NCBI GenBank assembly: GCA_028622995.1
Contig: JAJQJQ010000043.1
Location: forward strand, 806,001-870,000
From: Panagrolaimus kolymaensis
Taxonomy: Eukaryota > Nematoda > Chromadorea > Rhabditida > Panagrolaimidae
DNA length: 64,000 nucleotides
Reading direction: 5' to 3'
Below, piece after piece: positions 14,575-27,940 of the stretch (the stretch's first letter is position 1; each line of letters begins with the position of its first letter). Below the pieces are notes generated by a model. That model had not been told where the DNA came from, made no database searches, and saw nothing but the letters and a program-made list of their open reading frames with translations. The translations under genes and the position numbers were made by a program.

Positions 14575-16167
14575 TTATTCTGCAGCCTTCTTGTAGAGTA
14601 CATCATAATGACCAGGACGATAGAGGATACATAACTTCGGTTCGACTGAATCATCACCAGTAACATCATGATACCAACCACCTGAAGGAGCTTGAGATCG
14701 ATCCATGTATTCAATTCGAAGACTTGTTTCTAAAACAAAGAAGATAAAAGTTGAATCAAAACAAGAAAAATGAAACTTACTCAAAGCATTGATTAATCCA
14801 ATAATTGAAAGATGATCACATTCTTTCCACATTGGTTCAATTTCAGCAAAACAATATTGCTCCAAAGTTTTACCATCTTCAATAAAGAAAGCATAATCAG
14901 CTGCATTTTCACGAAGAAACCCAGAAGTGATGAGGCTAAAAAACAAACAATTAGAAGGACGAAAAGGAGCAAAAAGAACATGCCGTAAGAAAGCAACATA
15001 ATAATTTGCTTTTTCATCGTGGTTGAGATCATCCATAGGAGAGCCTTCGACAGTATGTTTGATGGAATCAAGAAAAGCTTCAATCTAAAAAACAAACGAA
15101 TAAGTTATGAAAAACGATGGTGAAATATATTTACAGCATCACAGAATTCAAAAAATGTATCAGGAAACTTCAAATTGAGCAATCGTTGCCGCCAGCTTTT
15201 GCAAATGGTAGTAAGTCTAAAAGGTAAAGATGATTATCAAAGCTTCGATAGAATGGAGTAAACTCACGTTTCAAGCTCATCTCGATGCTCAACAACACGT
15301 TCGATGAGGGCTGCAAAGACAGCTCGATAAAAGCAGCTACCATCACCACGAATTTTTCTGATATTAGAATACTTGGTTGAAAGTTCCTGAAAATGCACTC
15401 GATTAATCACATATTCACATACACAAAAGCTTACCAAAGCTTTTTGGAAATAGACAGGACTGGTTGAATCATCATAATCTGCGATGAGACCAACTTCGAT
15501 TGTTTCTTTCTTGCTAACTAGAGTTTGTGTTCGTTTGACCTGAAACCATAAGAATAAGTTGGTAATCAAAAAAAGACAAAGTAAAGCTTACTTCATCTTC
15601 AATTTCTTTAAGACGTGCTTGAGATTGTTCGAACATAACATTTCCTGAATCAGCTAATTGTTGAGCAAGACTTTGATCATCTTTACTAGCGAACATGGTG
15701 GCCTTGATTCTAGTCATCTTTTCATTGTCGACGTATTGTTCACAACCATAACACCATGCAGATCGATCAACAGTTGAAAGGACCATAGGATGATCAGGAT
15801 GAAGGTTGAAATGACGAACGGCATGATTATGAACATAACGGCTGCAATTAACCTGGAAAAGAGAAAATGAGTATACAAAAGAGTAAACAAAGATAAAGCA
15901 ACAACTTACATCATGACAGGTCAAGCAGATCCAATTTTCTTTTCTCTTCTTATCTTCTTCCGTTGTACATTCAGGACATTCTTGATTGAGATCAATGCTA
16001 AACATAGCAAAATCCTTGATAGCATCCATATGAGGACAAGACGAAATTGGAGCAACATGAAGAAAATTTTCTTTTGAAGCATCAGAAAGAAGTCTCTTGA
16101 TGGATTCTTCACGTTCAGCTGACATGTTGTCAATGGTGACGACTTCTTCATTAGGTTCAGGCGTCAT
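14575..16167 (-). CDS. Otubain-type deubiquitinase with N-terminal ZnF-UBP domain
   Basis: Cysteine deubiquitinase of the OTUB1/OTUB2 family, expected to bind or cleave Lys48-type ubiquitin chains. Eight exons on the minus strand (16167-15910, 15852-15592, 15539-15435, 15386-15268, 15216-15135, 15084-14984, 14935-14781, 14729-14575) join in frame to 411 aa. Residues about 38-145 form a UBP-type zinc finger (SSCPHMDAI, NQECPEC, NWICLTCHD, CSRYVHNHAVRHFNLHPDHP, WCYGCEQYV). Residues about 180-411 are the otubain catalytic domain: KYSNIRKIRGDGSCFYRA with the Asp/Cys pair, LITSGFLRENAADYAFFIE, and the histidine in YRPGHYDVLY. Known otubains are OTU-only, so the zinc finger looks like a gained ubiquitin-C-terminus reader. 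The sixth intron starts GC (GCATGT). Introns are short and lack CAGTTWW boxes. Confidence 0.9.
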
Positions 16168-16720
16168 TGTTGTTGTTGTTTGTTGAAAGCAGCAGTAATA
16201 TCAAAATTAAGCAAATTTCTGAAATCAATGATCAAAAAAGCGAAGCTCGAAATTGAAGAAGAAGGAAAAAATGAAGGAATGAAACAAAGTTTGATTGATG
16301 GCAGACAAAGTTGCGAGCAACATTGCTTCGGGTTTGGCGGTGTTTCTGCGTATTTTTACTGTATTTGGCGCAACATTCAAAGGGTCGTTTTTTTTTTGAC
16401 TTTTAGAAATTTTTGAAAGCTTTTTTTAGTCGTATGAACTTTGTTTTTTTTGGCTTCATAATTTCTCGATTATCTTTACTGAACTTTGCCATTTTTTCGA
16501 GGAAGAAAAACAAAACACATTCGTTCCTAGTTTCTTTTTTTGGATTGAATTTTCCACTAAAGCCTTTTTTCTATTATTATTCTTCAATTCGAAAACTAGA
16601 TTTTTTTAATAATAAGGTTAAAAACGGTTTAAAAAAAATTGAGGAAGGCGTTTTTGATTTTTTTTATGGGAGTTTGATCGCATTTTTTTTTCTTTTCATT
16701 TTTCTGAAATGGTTTTCTTT
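16168..16720. other. Intergenic, upstream of the otubain gene
   Basis: AT-rich, with long T runs. ORFs here are low-complexity Phe/Lys products and were not accepted as genes. Around 16725 the first AAACTG boxes of domain 2 begin. Confidence 0.5.
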
Positions 16721-17609
16721 CATAAAACTGTTTATTTGACCTCGTTTGGTTATGATTTTTTTAATTAAAATTTTTACGAGTTTTAAAACGTTTGTAACTG
16801 AACATCATTTTTCTAAAAGCGTTTGATGTTTCTTTTCTCACATCTTCTTGAAGTTATAGTTTAAAACCATTGTTTTTTTTTTTTCAAGCGAATCCTTTTT
16901 TTTGTTGAAAAAAATTGTGGCGTCCAAGTAACATTGCTTTATTGGTTGATGCAAAATTTTTTAATAGAATTTAGATATCTAATTTTTCATGTGTAAGCAT
17001 GATTTTTTTTAAAACTGTATCTGATTTGAAAACATTTAGCAATGCGAGATTGGCTTAGATACTTACTTCTTCATTTTTAAGCAAAGCTTTAATAAATAAC
17101 TAACTTTTTTACAAATCACTTGAGCCAATTCGAAAGATTACCAGACATGTTTTTTTTTGTTGAGAATTTAGTAGCAATCAAAAATGAGTTGGCGTGATTC
17201 TTCCAGACGAATATTTTTTTATGTCTGGGAATATCCCTCCAATTCTCAGCCATAACTTTCATCGAATTAGACTTTTTTTTAAAACATTTTTTTCTCTTTC
17301 ATTTTCTTCGACGATACTAAAAAAAAAAAAAAGTTTATTCCTTGAGAGTTTTTATTCTTGAATTTTATTCAATTTTAATTTTTCAGACAAAAAAGAAAAG
17401 AAAAAACTGAATAGTTTTTTAACACATTAAAAAACCAAATTTTTGGGATGCGCAAAATAAAAGAATCAGATACTTTCACATTGTTGGATCGGATTAATCT
17501 AATTTTTTTTGGGTCTCGTTTCGTCGAAAAAAAGTCGGAAATTGTTTTGTTACTCAAAAAATAAAGAAAGAAAAAAAGTGTCACTACCAATTATTTATTC
17601 ATCCAAAAC

Positions 17610-20600
17610 TTGGAATTCGAAGAAAAAATCGTTTGTTTGTGGGTGAGAAAACAAAAAATGTTTTATAGTCGAATGGATATTATTATTTCATCAAGAAATC
17701 GCGGTGATAAAATTAATCCATATGATTTGGAAAACCAGCAACAAAATTATGGAAATAATAATAATAATATTAGGCCAACACCGACCACAACGGCCTCATT
17801 GACGACGACGACGAGGTCAATGGAAATAATAAATGGTTTTAAATATAGGTAAGTAGTCTTTTTTGTAATTATTTTTAAACTGATTTATCTTGAGAGCGAT
17901 GAGGTTTAATTTTGATAAACTGCATAATGACAAAGTCGATCATATACAGAATTTTAACTGATAAAAAACATAAAAACTGTATTCGAATTTTTTTTCTTCA
18001 AAATTATTAATAATTAATTTTATCTTTTTTCATGCCACAAAATTTTAAGTATCACCACTTTTTGTTATTTTTTGGAAATAATTAAACTGTCTTTGACCTT
18101 TTTTGGTATTTAAATTTTATTAATAAGTTAAACTGAACTTTACTTTTCTTTGATGTTACATGGATTAAAACTGTTTTACGATAATTTTTTGGAAATTATA
18201 TTATTTTTTTCTTGTTGCTTGTTTTTATGAAAGCTATGAAAATCATCATTATATATATTTTCAAACTTAAAAAGGCTCTAATAAAATTGAGAAGAAATTT
18301 TTTTTTCATTCTTTTTTAACTGACAACGTTGGTATTTTTGGAGAACATTCTTTTGTTACCAAAAATACATCTGTTTGATAACATAGGCTGTGACGATGTT
18401 GTTTTTTAATGTAATACAAAATTAAATAAACTGAACTTAAGAAATTCAATTTTTTATAAACACCTTTTAAAAAAATACAAAACTTGGAATAGAAAAATTT
18501 CAAATTAATTTTCTTTGCCTTGTTTGGATGCTTGATTCCAATGTCATTTAAAAATAAATTCGAGATCAAAAAAATATAACGATGTTTTTTTTTTGAAAGG
18601 AGTTGCTGTGATAACGTGTTTTTGTTTTTTCCACAACTTTATTTTCTTGTAAAAATTATATATGAATATCCATTTTCTTTTCTTCTTTTTTTGTTGACCA
18701 CAACTTTATTTTTATTTTTTAATTTATTTTTAACTGTCGAACGAAATTCTTGAGAAATTTAGATTATAAACTGTCTATTGAATATAATTTTGGAATTAAA
18801 TTTACATTTAAAAAAAACTGCGCGCAGTTCTAAGATTTGGAAAAAAAAGAACAAAAAAATCTCCATTTCAGAAAAAAGCATTATAATGTGTTTTATTCTT
18901 TTATAATAATTTCTTTAAAAAACTGTCTTTTATTTTTATTTTCATTAAATTTATAATTTAAACTGCGGATTTTTTTTATTGGCGGGTAAGAGTAAGTTGG
19001 AGCAGCATTTTTTTTAATTATAAAACTGCATCTTCGTGTTCACTGCGAAAAAAAGAAAAAGAAATTTTGTTGATATAAAAACGTGCCATACACTTTTATC
19101 TTTTATTAAACTGAAATTATGCTTTTAATTAAAGGTTGAATTACTAAAACTATAAACTTGTAAAACGGTTGAATAAAAAAATCGAGGTAAATTAAAACTT
19201 TAACTGTGTTTAAAATAAACTGTGATGATATGGTTTTTTTTCTCAACCATATCCAATTAGGTTGAACAAAAAAAAGTACATGAAATATTTGACCTGACCC
19301 AGAAAAATAAAACTGGGTGTTTTTTAATTCACATAAAAAAGACAAATTTTTTCTTTCATTTTTTTTCTTGTAAAACTGAATCTTCATTTTTTATGGTGAA
19401 AAAAATATTTCTTTCTTGTTTTTCTTGTATTTTTTTCCTTTAAAAATTAGATCGGTCAATTTTTTTTTCTTCAATGTCATTTCAAATCATTATCAATTTT
19501 TTGGATAATAATCTTTATCTTCCAAAAATCCCATCATCATGATCTCTAACTTCTTTCTTTCTTTTGCTAAAAAAAATTACGTAACATTGATTGAATCAAT
19601 CGCCTACGGGGATGGATGGATAAATAACAAAAAAAAACAAAAAAATTGAATAATGAATAAAGGAAGCTATGTTGCTGCTGCTGACGAGGACTGACCGGTT
19701 TCCTGCACTAAAAAAAATGAATTTGCTTTCATTTCCGTGCTTTTTCTTTTTCTTATTTAAACAATTCTTCGTTTTTTTAGTTTTCTATCAAACAAAAGGC
19801 CCCTCTTTTTTCGATTTCATTTTTCATGAGTCTTTTTTGGTTATTCAAAAAAAAATTTGTCTGACGGGTTTTTTTTTTCGGGGAAAAAATCTTTTTTGTT
19901 TTTTTTTTTGTTTTAAATAGAAATATTTGTTTAAACGTTTTAAGCGTTTTTTAGATTGGTGATTAACATAATTATTGGAGTTATAATCATGTTGTTCACA
20001 ATTTCTGCGTTGATAATATTTATTATTGCTCCACAAATTAATGGTTCACCCATTCATCAAACAAATGTAAGTTAAACCATAGATTTATTTGAAATATAAA
20101 AAAACTGAGCAAAATTGAGAAGGAAAATGTATTAAAAAATTAATATTTAAATTATTTAATTATTCCCCTCTTATTTGTAATTAAAATTTTCTTTGATTTT
20201 TTATTATTAAAACTGTCTTCTTTTATTCTTGATCTTAATTGAGTTAGCTATAATAATGAGAAGCTTGCTTTTAAAGTTTGCATAGTTTAAACTGAACCAG
20301 CAAAAGGACTTTTAATTTTTTTAACTGATATAAATAAGATAATAATATATTAAGATTATTGTCATTCGAATAATAAATTCTTCTTCTTTTTTTATTATTA
20401 AATAAAACTGGCAATCCTTTTTTTTGTTGTTTATTGTTTTACCAAAGCTTTGCAAATATTTGCTTTTCATGCATTAGTTATTTTCTGGGATAAGTTAAAA
20501 CGATTTTATTATTTGTTGAAAAGCTGTATGATTAAACTGATTTTACTTCATTTAAAAATTAAAAATTTTGTCGTAACTTTTTTTTAACAATCAAAATACA

Positions 20601-23600
20601 AACTTTTTTTTAACTGTTCCCCATGTATTCTATTTAAAAATTAATTTTTTTTAAACTGAAGAACTTAAAAATGATGTGTCACAGATTTAGTGACCACCAT
20701 TGTTTTTACTCCAGTTGTCTAATTGAAATTTTCTATTATGTATTATTTTAAAATTAAAAAACTGAAATAACATTTAAAATGTTTTTTTTTTACGAAAAAA
20801 TTAAACTGAAGAATCAAGAGCGCGATTTATTGCTTTTTTATAATTTCTTTAAACAGCTTGCAGCAGACCCGTCTAAATAATTTTTTGAAAGAATAAAATG
20901 CAAAAATTATTTATTTAACAGCCTTTTTTTGTCACAAAGAAAATTTACTATCTTTTTCCTTAAATTTTCTTTAAAACACCTTAATTGGGTTTAAATTTGT
21001 TATTAATTTTAAAAAAATATTAATTAAAACTGTGATTCATATATATATGGTGAATTATGTTTTCTTTTTTCAAGAAAAAATTAAAAATAATTAGAAACTG
21101 TGGAATACATAAACTAACTTTATTTTATTTAAAATAATTAAACTGTCACCATCCCGATATTTTGGCTTTTAAACTTCTTTTTTTTTGCAAAGCTAAGAAA
21201 ATAATTATAAACTGGTGAAGCAGAAATAATTTTAATTAATAAAAAAATAAACTGTCAGTTTCTAATTGATTTGGAAAACTACTTTTTTTCGTTTTATTAT
21301 AACTGATCACAAGAAAACATAAAAATATATTTTATAGAAATTATTTAAAAAAAACTGTTTTACAAAGTTTCGCTTCGCCTCTTTTCAAAACTTGAAAATT
21401 AAAACTGAGATATTTAAAATATTGCTTCTTTTCAGTGGCCCCATAATCAAACGGGAAGATATGAATGGGCGCCTCCATCATATTCATTGCTAGGAAAATT
21501 TAAAAAAGCTGCCGTTACTTGTGATCATGGATTATGTTCAGAAATTGGGCGGGATATTCTAATCAAAGGTGGAAATGCCATTGATTCATCCATCGCTTCA
21601 TTATTTTGCCTTGGATTTACCAATCCTCAAAGCTCTGGAATTGGAGGAGGCTTTATTATGACTTTATATAATCGAACCACAGAAAAATGTTTGGTAATTG
21701 ATGCAAGAGAAACAGCCCCAAAAAAATCAACAAAAGATATGTTTCATAATGATTCGGCTGCGTCGAAATATGGTTGGCGAGCCATAGCCACGCCCGGAGA
21801 AATTGCGGGATATTGGGTGGCATTTAAAAATCATGGAAGTGGAAAAATTTTATGGAAAGATTTAGTTATGCCTTCAGTGGATTTAGCAAGAAATGGATTA
21901 CCCATTTCAGAATATTTAGGAAAAACTTTAAAAGTTAAAGAACATCAATTTTTGGTTACTCCATCCATGCAGTAAGTTTTGTATTTACACTATTTATTCT
22001 AAAATTTAAAAAACTGTGTGGACGTTTTGAGAGGGGTCACAAAGAATTTAAAGAATTTTTTTAGTTTTTTAAAACTGAGCCTGATCAAGGAATAAGGAAA
22101 TTACGAAAACATCTATTTTTTAATTTTTTTTTATTGTTTTTAAACTGGACCATAATCTTGTTGATGGTTTATTTTCAAAAGTTAAGCTTTTTTAGTTGAT
22201 TTTTTTCTAATATAAACTGAGGAACTTTCTTTACTATTTTTGTTAAGACTTTACAATAAAAAACTGGAAACTACAAATGTTTTTGTTCTGTTTTCAAGCT
22301 TTGCGGTGCATTTTTATTTTTTATTTCTTTTTATTGAAACTGAATTTTCAATTTGGGCTTTCGAATTGTGAAATTTTATCTTTTCTTTTTTTTTTAAACT
22401 GCGGAATGATGCTTTACAGGTCAAAAGCCTTTTTAATGTAATAAATTTTAAACTTTTTTGCCATGTGGCTTCTTTGTTAACCATCACTAAACTCAAATTA
22501 TTATGTTTTTTTAATATAAACTGTAAAACCAATCTAACACATGAAAAAAAGAATTTACTCGAAATTACTAAGCGTTTTATTCGTTGCAGACATTTTTTAT
22601 ATATATAAACTGACACACCTTGTTTTTTTTTGACATTTTTAAGCCGAGATAAAAAATAGTACAAAGCCATTTTATCTTTAGGAAATTTACAAAAATAATT
22701 TGTAGAGCTATATAGGAATTAATTATCAAAAAAAACTGAATATCACGTATGTATTTTTAAAGCATTTTTTGCTCTGAAGTTAATTATTCTCTTTTTAAAA
22801 CTGCGCACCATTAACGTGCCATTTATCTAAAAATATAGATGAATCTAAAAACTTCAAAGATCAGAAAACTTGGTGGATTTAAATAAAACTGTTTTGAAAT
22901 TTTTAATCATTGATAAAAAAAATTATAAATTAACTGCAACACAAGATTTAAAAAAACTTATTGTACCTTTTTTGATTGAAACAGCTGAAACAGCCTAATT
23001 TTCGTCAAAAAATTTAAAGGCAAAAAAAATTAATTTGTAGAAAAAAAAACTATAAATTTTTAATTTTTTGAATAAAATCACTTTTATATTTTATATTAAT
23101 TTTTTTTCAATTTTAAAATACCATTAAAATAAAAACTGCCATTTCTAGAAGTTAAGGGAAATAATAATAATTTTTTTTTCTTTAGAGAATGGATAAATCC
23201 CAAAACCGGAATGGTTTATGAATACGGAGATATCATAAAGCGAACACAACTCGCGAATACTTTGGAAGAAATTGCAAAGAGCGAGGATCCCGTGGAATTA
23301 TTTTATCACGGAAAATTTGCTGAAATTATGAGCAAAGAATTTGAAGAAAATGGTAAGAAAGCCATAGATTAAAGTTTATTAAACTGTTTGGGTTTCTTTA
23401 TAGCCTTTTCTAAATTTTGTCTCTTTAAAAAAAAGTAAACTGGTATCGCGTTTGCTTATCGGTGTTTTTTTTGGAAACCATTTTTGGAATGAAAGGGATA
23501 AAAAAAGGGATAATTTTCATAATAAAAATTAAAAACTGAGACACACAATATGTGTGCGAAAAATTATAAATAATTTTATTTTAATACATTATCAAATTGT

Positions 23601-26600
23601 AATCAGTTAATTTTTTCTTTATCTAATATTTTTAGATATAAAAATATATAATATTAAACTGCATGTTTTTATGTTCGTTGGAACAACTAAAATTCAGTTG
23701 GAATGAGGTTGTAAAAAACTGAGTTGAAGTAGCATTTTTTTAACTGAAATAGTTTGCTTTTTTATTTGGAGGATATTTTTAACCCAAATTAATTTTTTGA
23801 CGAAGTAATAGAAAAAATTGGAAAAATTTCAAAAATAATGATAGAATATCTTTTTTTTATTATTGTATTAAAATTTTATCAAACTGCCAACCTGATTCCA
23901 CATATCATATTTATTTATTTTTAGACGACATTAATAAAAACTGCAGCGATTCTTACAAGGTTCTTTTTTACTTTTTATCAATATAATTTTCGAAATTTTC
24001 AACTGAATAATAAACTAAAACTGTAATGAACCAAAGTTGAACCAAATTAATTTTCTTTTCGTGGACTTTAAGTGGGGGATCTCAATTTTTTATTTTTATT
24101 TTTGTCAAACTGCGTTACAACATGTTCACTTCGGGGATATCCTGAAATTCCATTTTTAATTTATTAATAACTGTTTTTAATTACTACAAATTTTTAAAAA
24201 AAATTTCTTCATTTTTTTAAAACTGAAAATTTGCATTTTGGTTTGGAAATGCTTCCAGAAATTGTTTTGAATTAAAACATTTATTAAATTAAATTATTTT
24301 TTTGAGATATCTCTCGGATTTTCTATTTTTTTAAACATTAAACTGATTACGAATATTTTCATCTAAAGTTTTCAGGTGGAATAATATCCAAAGAAGATTT
24401 GGAAGCATATAAACCAAAAATATATGAAACCCCATTGGTGACTGATCCATTCCATGAAGATTTGGTTATGTGTGGACCTCCACCACCTGCAAGTTTTGCT
24501 GTGGCTTCATCCATTGTGGCTTTGGGAACAGGTATATTTAAAAAGATATTTTAACTGTCTTCCAATTCACGAGTTTTTAGCTCGATATTGTGATCACAAA
24601 CACTTATGGAACCCAATAAATGCGGTAAGTAAAATTATTTTTATTTGAGTTGGAAAAAAACTGGAAAAATATAAAAAAAGTGTGTGTGTAAAAAGTTTTT
24701 TTTTCTCGTAATCAATAGTTTTTTTATTTTTAAATTCAGAAACTGCAAACCAGAGATATCATCTTTAATATTCTTAATTTGCTCGAACAAAAGCAAAATT
24801 AAATTTTTTTTTTGAAAAGAATTTTACGAAAACTGTCAAAGATAAATCGGTGATTTTATTAAAACAGAAAAAAATAATTTTTTTTGAAACTGAGGTTCAT
24901 GATTCATGAATATAAATTTCTTTTTTAAATCTTTATGTAAAGCTTTGTTTGTACTTACAAACTTCGGAAGAAATTATTTTATTTTTTTAAACTGTGATTG
25001 CCATGGTTAGTGTCGAAATTGACTACCATATCATTTTAATTTTTAAAAAACTGAAAAATGCAATAAACATTTAGAAAATTTTATGCCTTTAAAATTAAAT
25101 TAAAAACTGCGACCCATTAAAAAAATATTTTTAATATCTTTATCAGTATAAAAAATTTTTTTATTCACATAAATTTTGAGCGCAAATTAAATTTTTATTT
25201 CTATTTTTTAAAGTGTCCCACAATTTCCAGTTTTTAAAGAACATTTTTCATCAAATTACAATCATCAACAATAAAAAACTGAATAATAGAAAAAAATGGG
25301 AAGAATCTTTACAATTTTTATAAAAATAAATTAAAACTGCTTCAACACGATCAAATACTTTTTAGTTAGACTTTAAAAACTGAAATTCAATTATTTGAGG
25401 ATATTTTTATTTAAAAAAAATTAAATCAAAACTGGACATTGTTGATTTTTATCGTGAAATGTTTTTTTAGCTTTACAACAATCCCGAATATTATCACGAT
25501 ATAATAGAATTCCAAAAATTTGCATACGCTCAAAGAACTTTACTTGGAGATGCTGATTTTGTTCCAGAAGCGTATGAATTAGCTAAAAATATGACCACGA
25601 GACAATACATTTCTGAAGTATATTCTCGATTACGAAATTATGCTCAACCCACAAATTATTATGGTGGCAATAATCAAGTGCATCCAGAAGATCATGGAAC
25701 TTCTCATGTTTCGGCATTGGATGAATTTGGAAATGCTGTGTCCGCCACAACCACCATAAATCGATGGTTTGGAGCTTCTGTGGCTTCATCGCTAGGAATA
25801 ATATGGAATGATGAAATGGATGATTTCTCAACTCCCGGAATGGCCAATGGTTTTGGTTTTGCTCCATCAGAATCAAATTTTATTGAACCTGGAAAAAGAC
25901 CCATGAGTTCCATGGCCCCGATGATTATTTACCACCAAAATTCTGGAAAAGTTAAAATGGTTATTGGAGCTTCAGGGGGATCTAAAATTATTTCAGCTGT
26001 TTCTCGACCAATTATTCGAGTTTTATGCTTTAATGAAACTATTAAAGAAGCCATCGATGCCCCATCACTTCATAATCAATTCACACCCGATATCACTCAA
26101 TTTGAAGATAATACTCCGCCAGTAAGTTTGTTTTTTGAAATAAATTAATAAGAAAAAAAAGTTTAACTGTGAACAGGAGAATTATTTGGGAAAAAATACA
26201 AAAGGTAAAATTTAAAAAAAGGTTTAACTGTGATCGGTGAAACATTTGGGAAAGATAAAAAAGAAAAAAATTTTGTATGAAAATAAAACTGTTTAATGCT
26301 AAGGGTGGCGGAAAGATTAATGCGTCATAATTTTTTGCTTTTTTTAATAATCAATCCAAAAAACTAATTTAAACTTTAAAATATTTAAAAAAACTGTTTT
26401 TGTAATTTTTATGATAGAAAGTTTTAAATTTAAACTGGGACTTGATAAAATAACGGACACTGAACGTCCTTATTTATTTTTTTTGAAATGAATGAGATAA
26501 TTGAAAAGTGTGGAAAAAACATTTTTTAAAATAAAATTAAACACATTTTTTAATAAAACTGTTCAATAGATGTAACACATACAACGCTTTTCTTTCCTTA

Positions 26601-27540
26601 AAAAAACTATAAGGAATCAATGAATCTTATAATTTTCAAGATTATTTTTTCTATTTTTATGGTAATTTTTTATAAATGTAAAAATAAAACTTTATTTATT
26701 TTTATTAAACCTAAATGGTTTGTTTAAAACTGCATATGGCGATGCTTCAGTTATTAAAAAAATATTTAAAAAATTAATAAAGGAATCCTTAAAATTATTT
26801 CTTGTTATAATTTTTAATTTAACTGTAAAGTACAAAACAATAAAAAAAACATTGCTTTTTCTTATTGAACCTTAATGGGTCGTTTTTAACTGCCATCAGC
26901 TTTTTTTTCGTATTCAAACAATCCCAAATTTTTTGCATGTTTTTCTATGAAATCGAAAAACTGGATTACATGTCTTTTTGGTGTAATTTTAAACTGAATA
27001 TAATAAGAAAATTAAATTTACTTTTGAAAAATAAATGTTTTATAAAAACATTGCTTGATTTTGCTGATGATATAAATTTTTTTTCAAGAAAAAAAAAATT
27101 AGCAAACATAATATTTATAAACTTTTCGCAAGTTTTAAACTGTGACCATTCATTCTTTTTATGTGGACTTAAAAACTGTAAAATTTTGGGTTGTGGCGAA
27201 TTAAAATACGCTTACCTTGCTATATTTTTTTAAACATAAAAACTGAGCTTTAATTTTTAAATGTTTTTTCATTAAAATTCTAACACCTTTTTTTTAATAA
27301 GAAATCAAATATTTTTTTATTTAAACTGAGCTTCTTTATTTATAAGTGAAAAATAATCTTTCAACTTTATTTTTTCAGCAACTTTTAAAAGATCTTGAAA
27401 CCAAATTCGGCCAAAAATTCAAACCCACAACTGGCTTTGAAGGGATTGTTCAAGCCATAGTTGTGGATGAAAACGATGGATATATTTATGCTAATGGTGA
27501 TTATCGTCGAAAATCCAATCAACATCCCGAAGGTTATTAA
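17610..27540 (+). CDS. Gamma-glutamyltransferase, type II membrane protein
   Basis: Cleaves glutathione and other gamma-glutamyl compounds at the outer cell surface. Exons 17610-17848, 19955-20066, 21436-21971, 23186-23352, 24376-24531, 24581-24624, 25471-26121 and 27379-27540 join in frame to 688 aa. An in-frame ATG at 17673 would give 667 aa and begins a cleaner N-terminus, so the start is uncertain. The cytoplasmic Asn/Thr-rich tail is unusually long. Exon 2 encodes one signal-anchor helix (LVINIIIGVIIMLFTISALI). The ectodomain has the GGT landmarks GGNAIDSSIAS, SSGIGGGFIMTLY, DARETAP, PPPPASFAVASSIVALG, the autocatalytic cleavage/nucleophile Thr in EDHGTSHVSALDEFGNAVSA, and the C-terminal substrate loops RPMSSMAPMI and GASGGSKI. 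All key residues look present, so it is likely active. Its long introns carry box array 2. Confidence 0.94.
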
Positions 27541-27940
27541 TTGATCTCAATCTTTTTTTTGCGTTTTTTTAAACTGTACTTTGTTTTGTCGCTTTTTTAA
27601 AAAATATTTTTCCTAGTCTTTCAAAAAGAAAAATTTAATTTTAAAACTGTGACATCTTCCAGCTTTTTTATTTGATAGAGAAAAAACTGCAATCTGGATC
27701 TGTTTTTTTTAGTAAATAATTTGATATTTAACTGTTGCGAATAAAAAAAATTGTTTTTAACTCTTTAAGAGAACATCGAATCATAAATAATCTATAAAAC
27801 AAAAAATAATAAAACTGGCGAAAGATAAATATCGGGGCAAAATAAATATTTTTAGATAAAAACTGAAAATGTTTGTTCAAGGAAAAAAAAGTATGAAAAA
27901 AAATCTTGATCTAAACATTTTTTTTCTTCTTTTTCTGTTG
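27541..27940. other. Convergent intergenic
   Basis: The 3' flank of the GGT gene and of the minus-strand four-TM gene. Boxes of array 2 continue (near 27571, 27644, 27686, 27731, 27813, 27863). There is no gene. Confidence 0.5.

Noticed and set aside
13921..16167. Operon of the secreted-protein gene and the otubain gene
   Set aside because: They are on opposite strands and converge.
15592..16167. ZnF-UBP as a separate gene ahead of the otubain
   Set aside because: There is no stop codon or second start at the junction, and the intron joins the two in frame. It remains worth confirming with transcripts.
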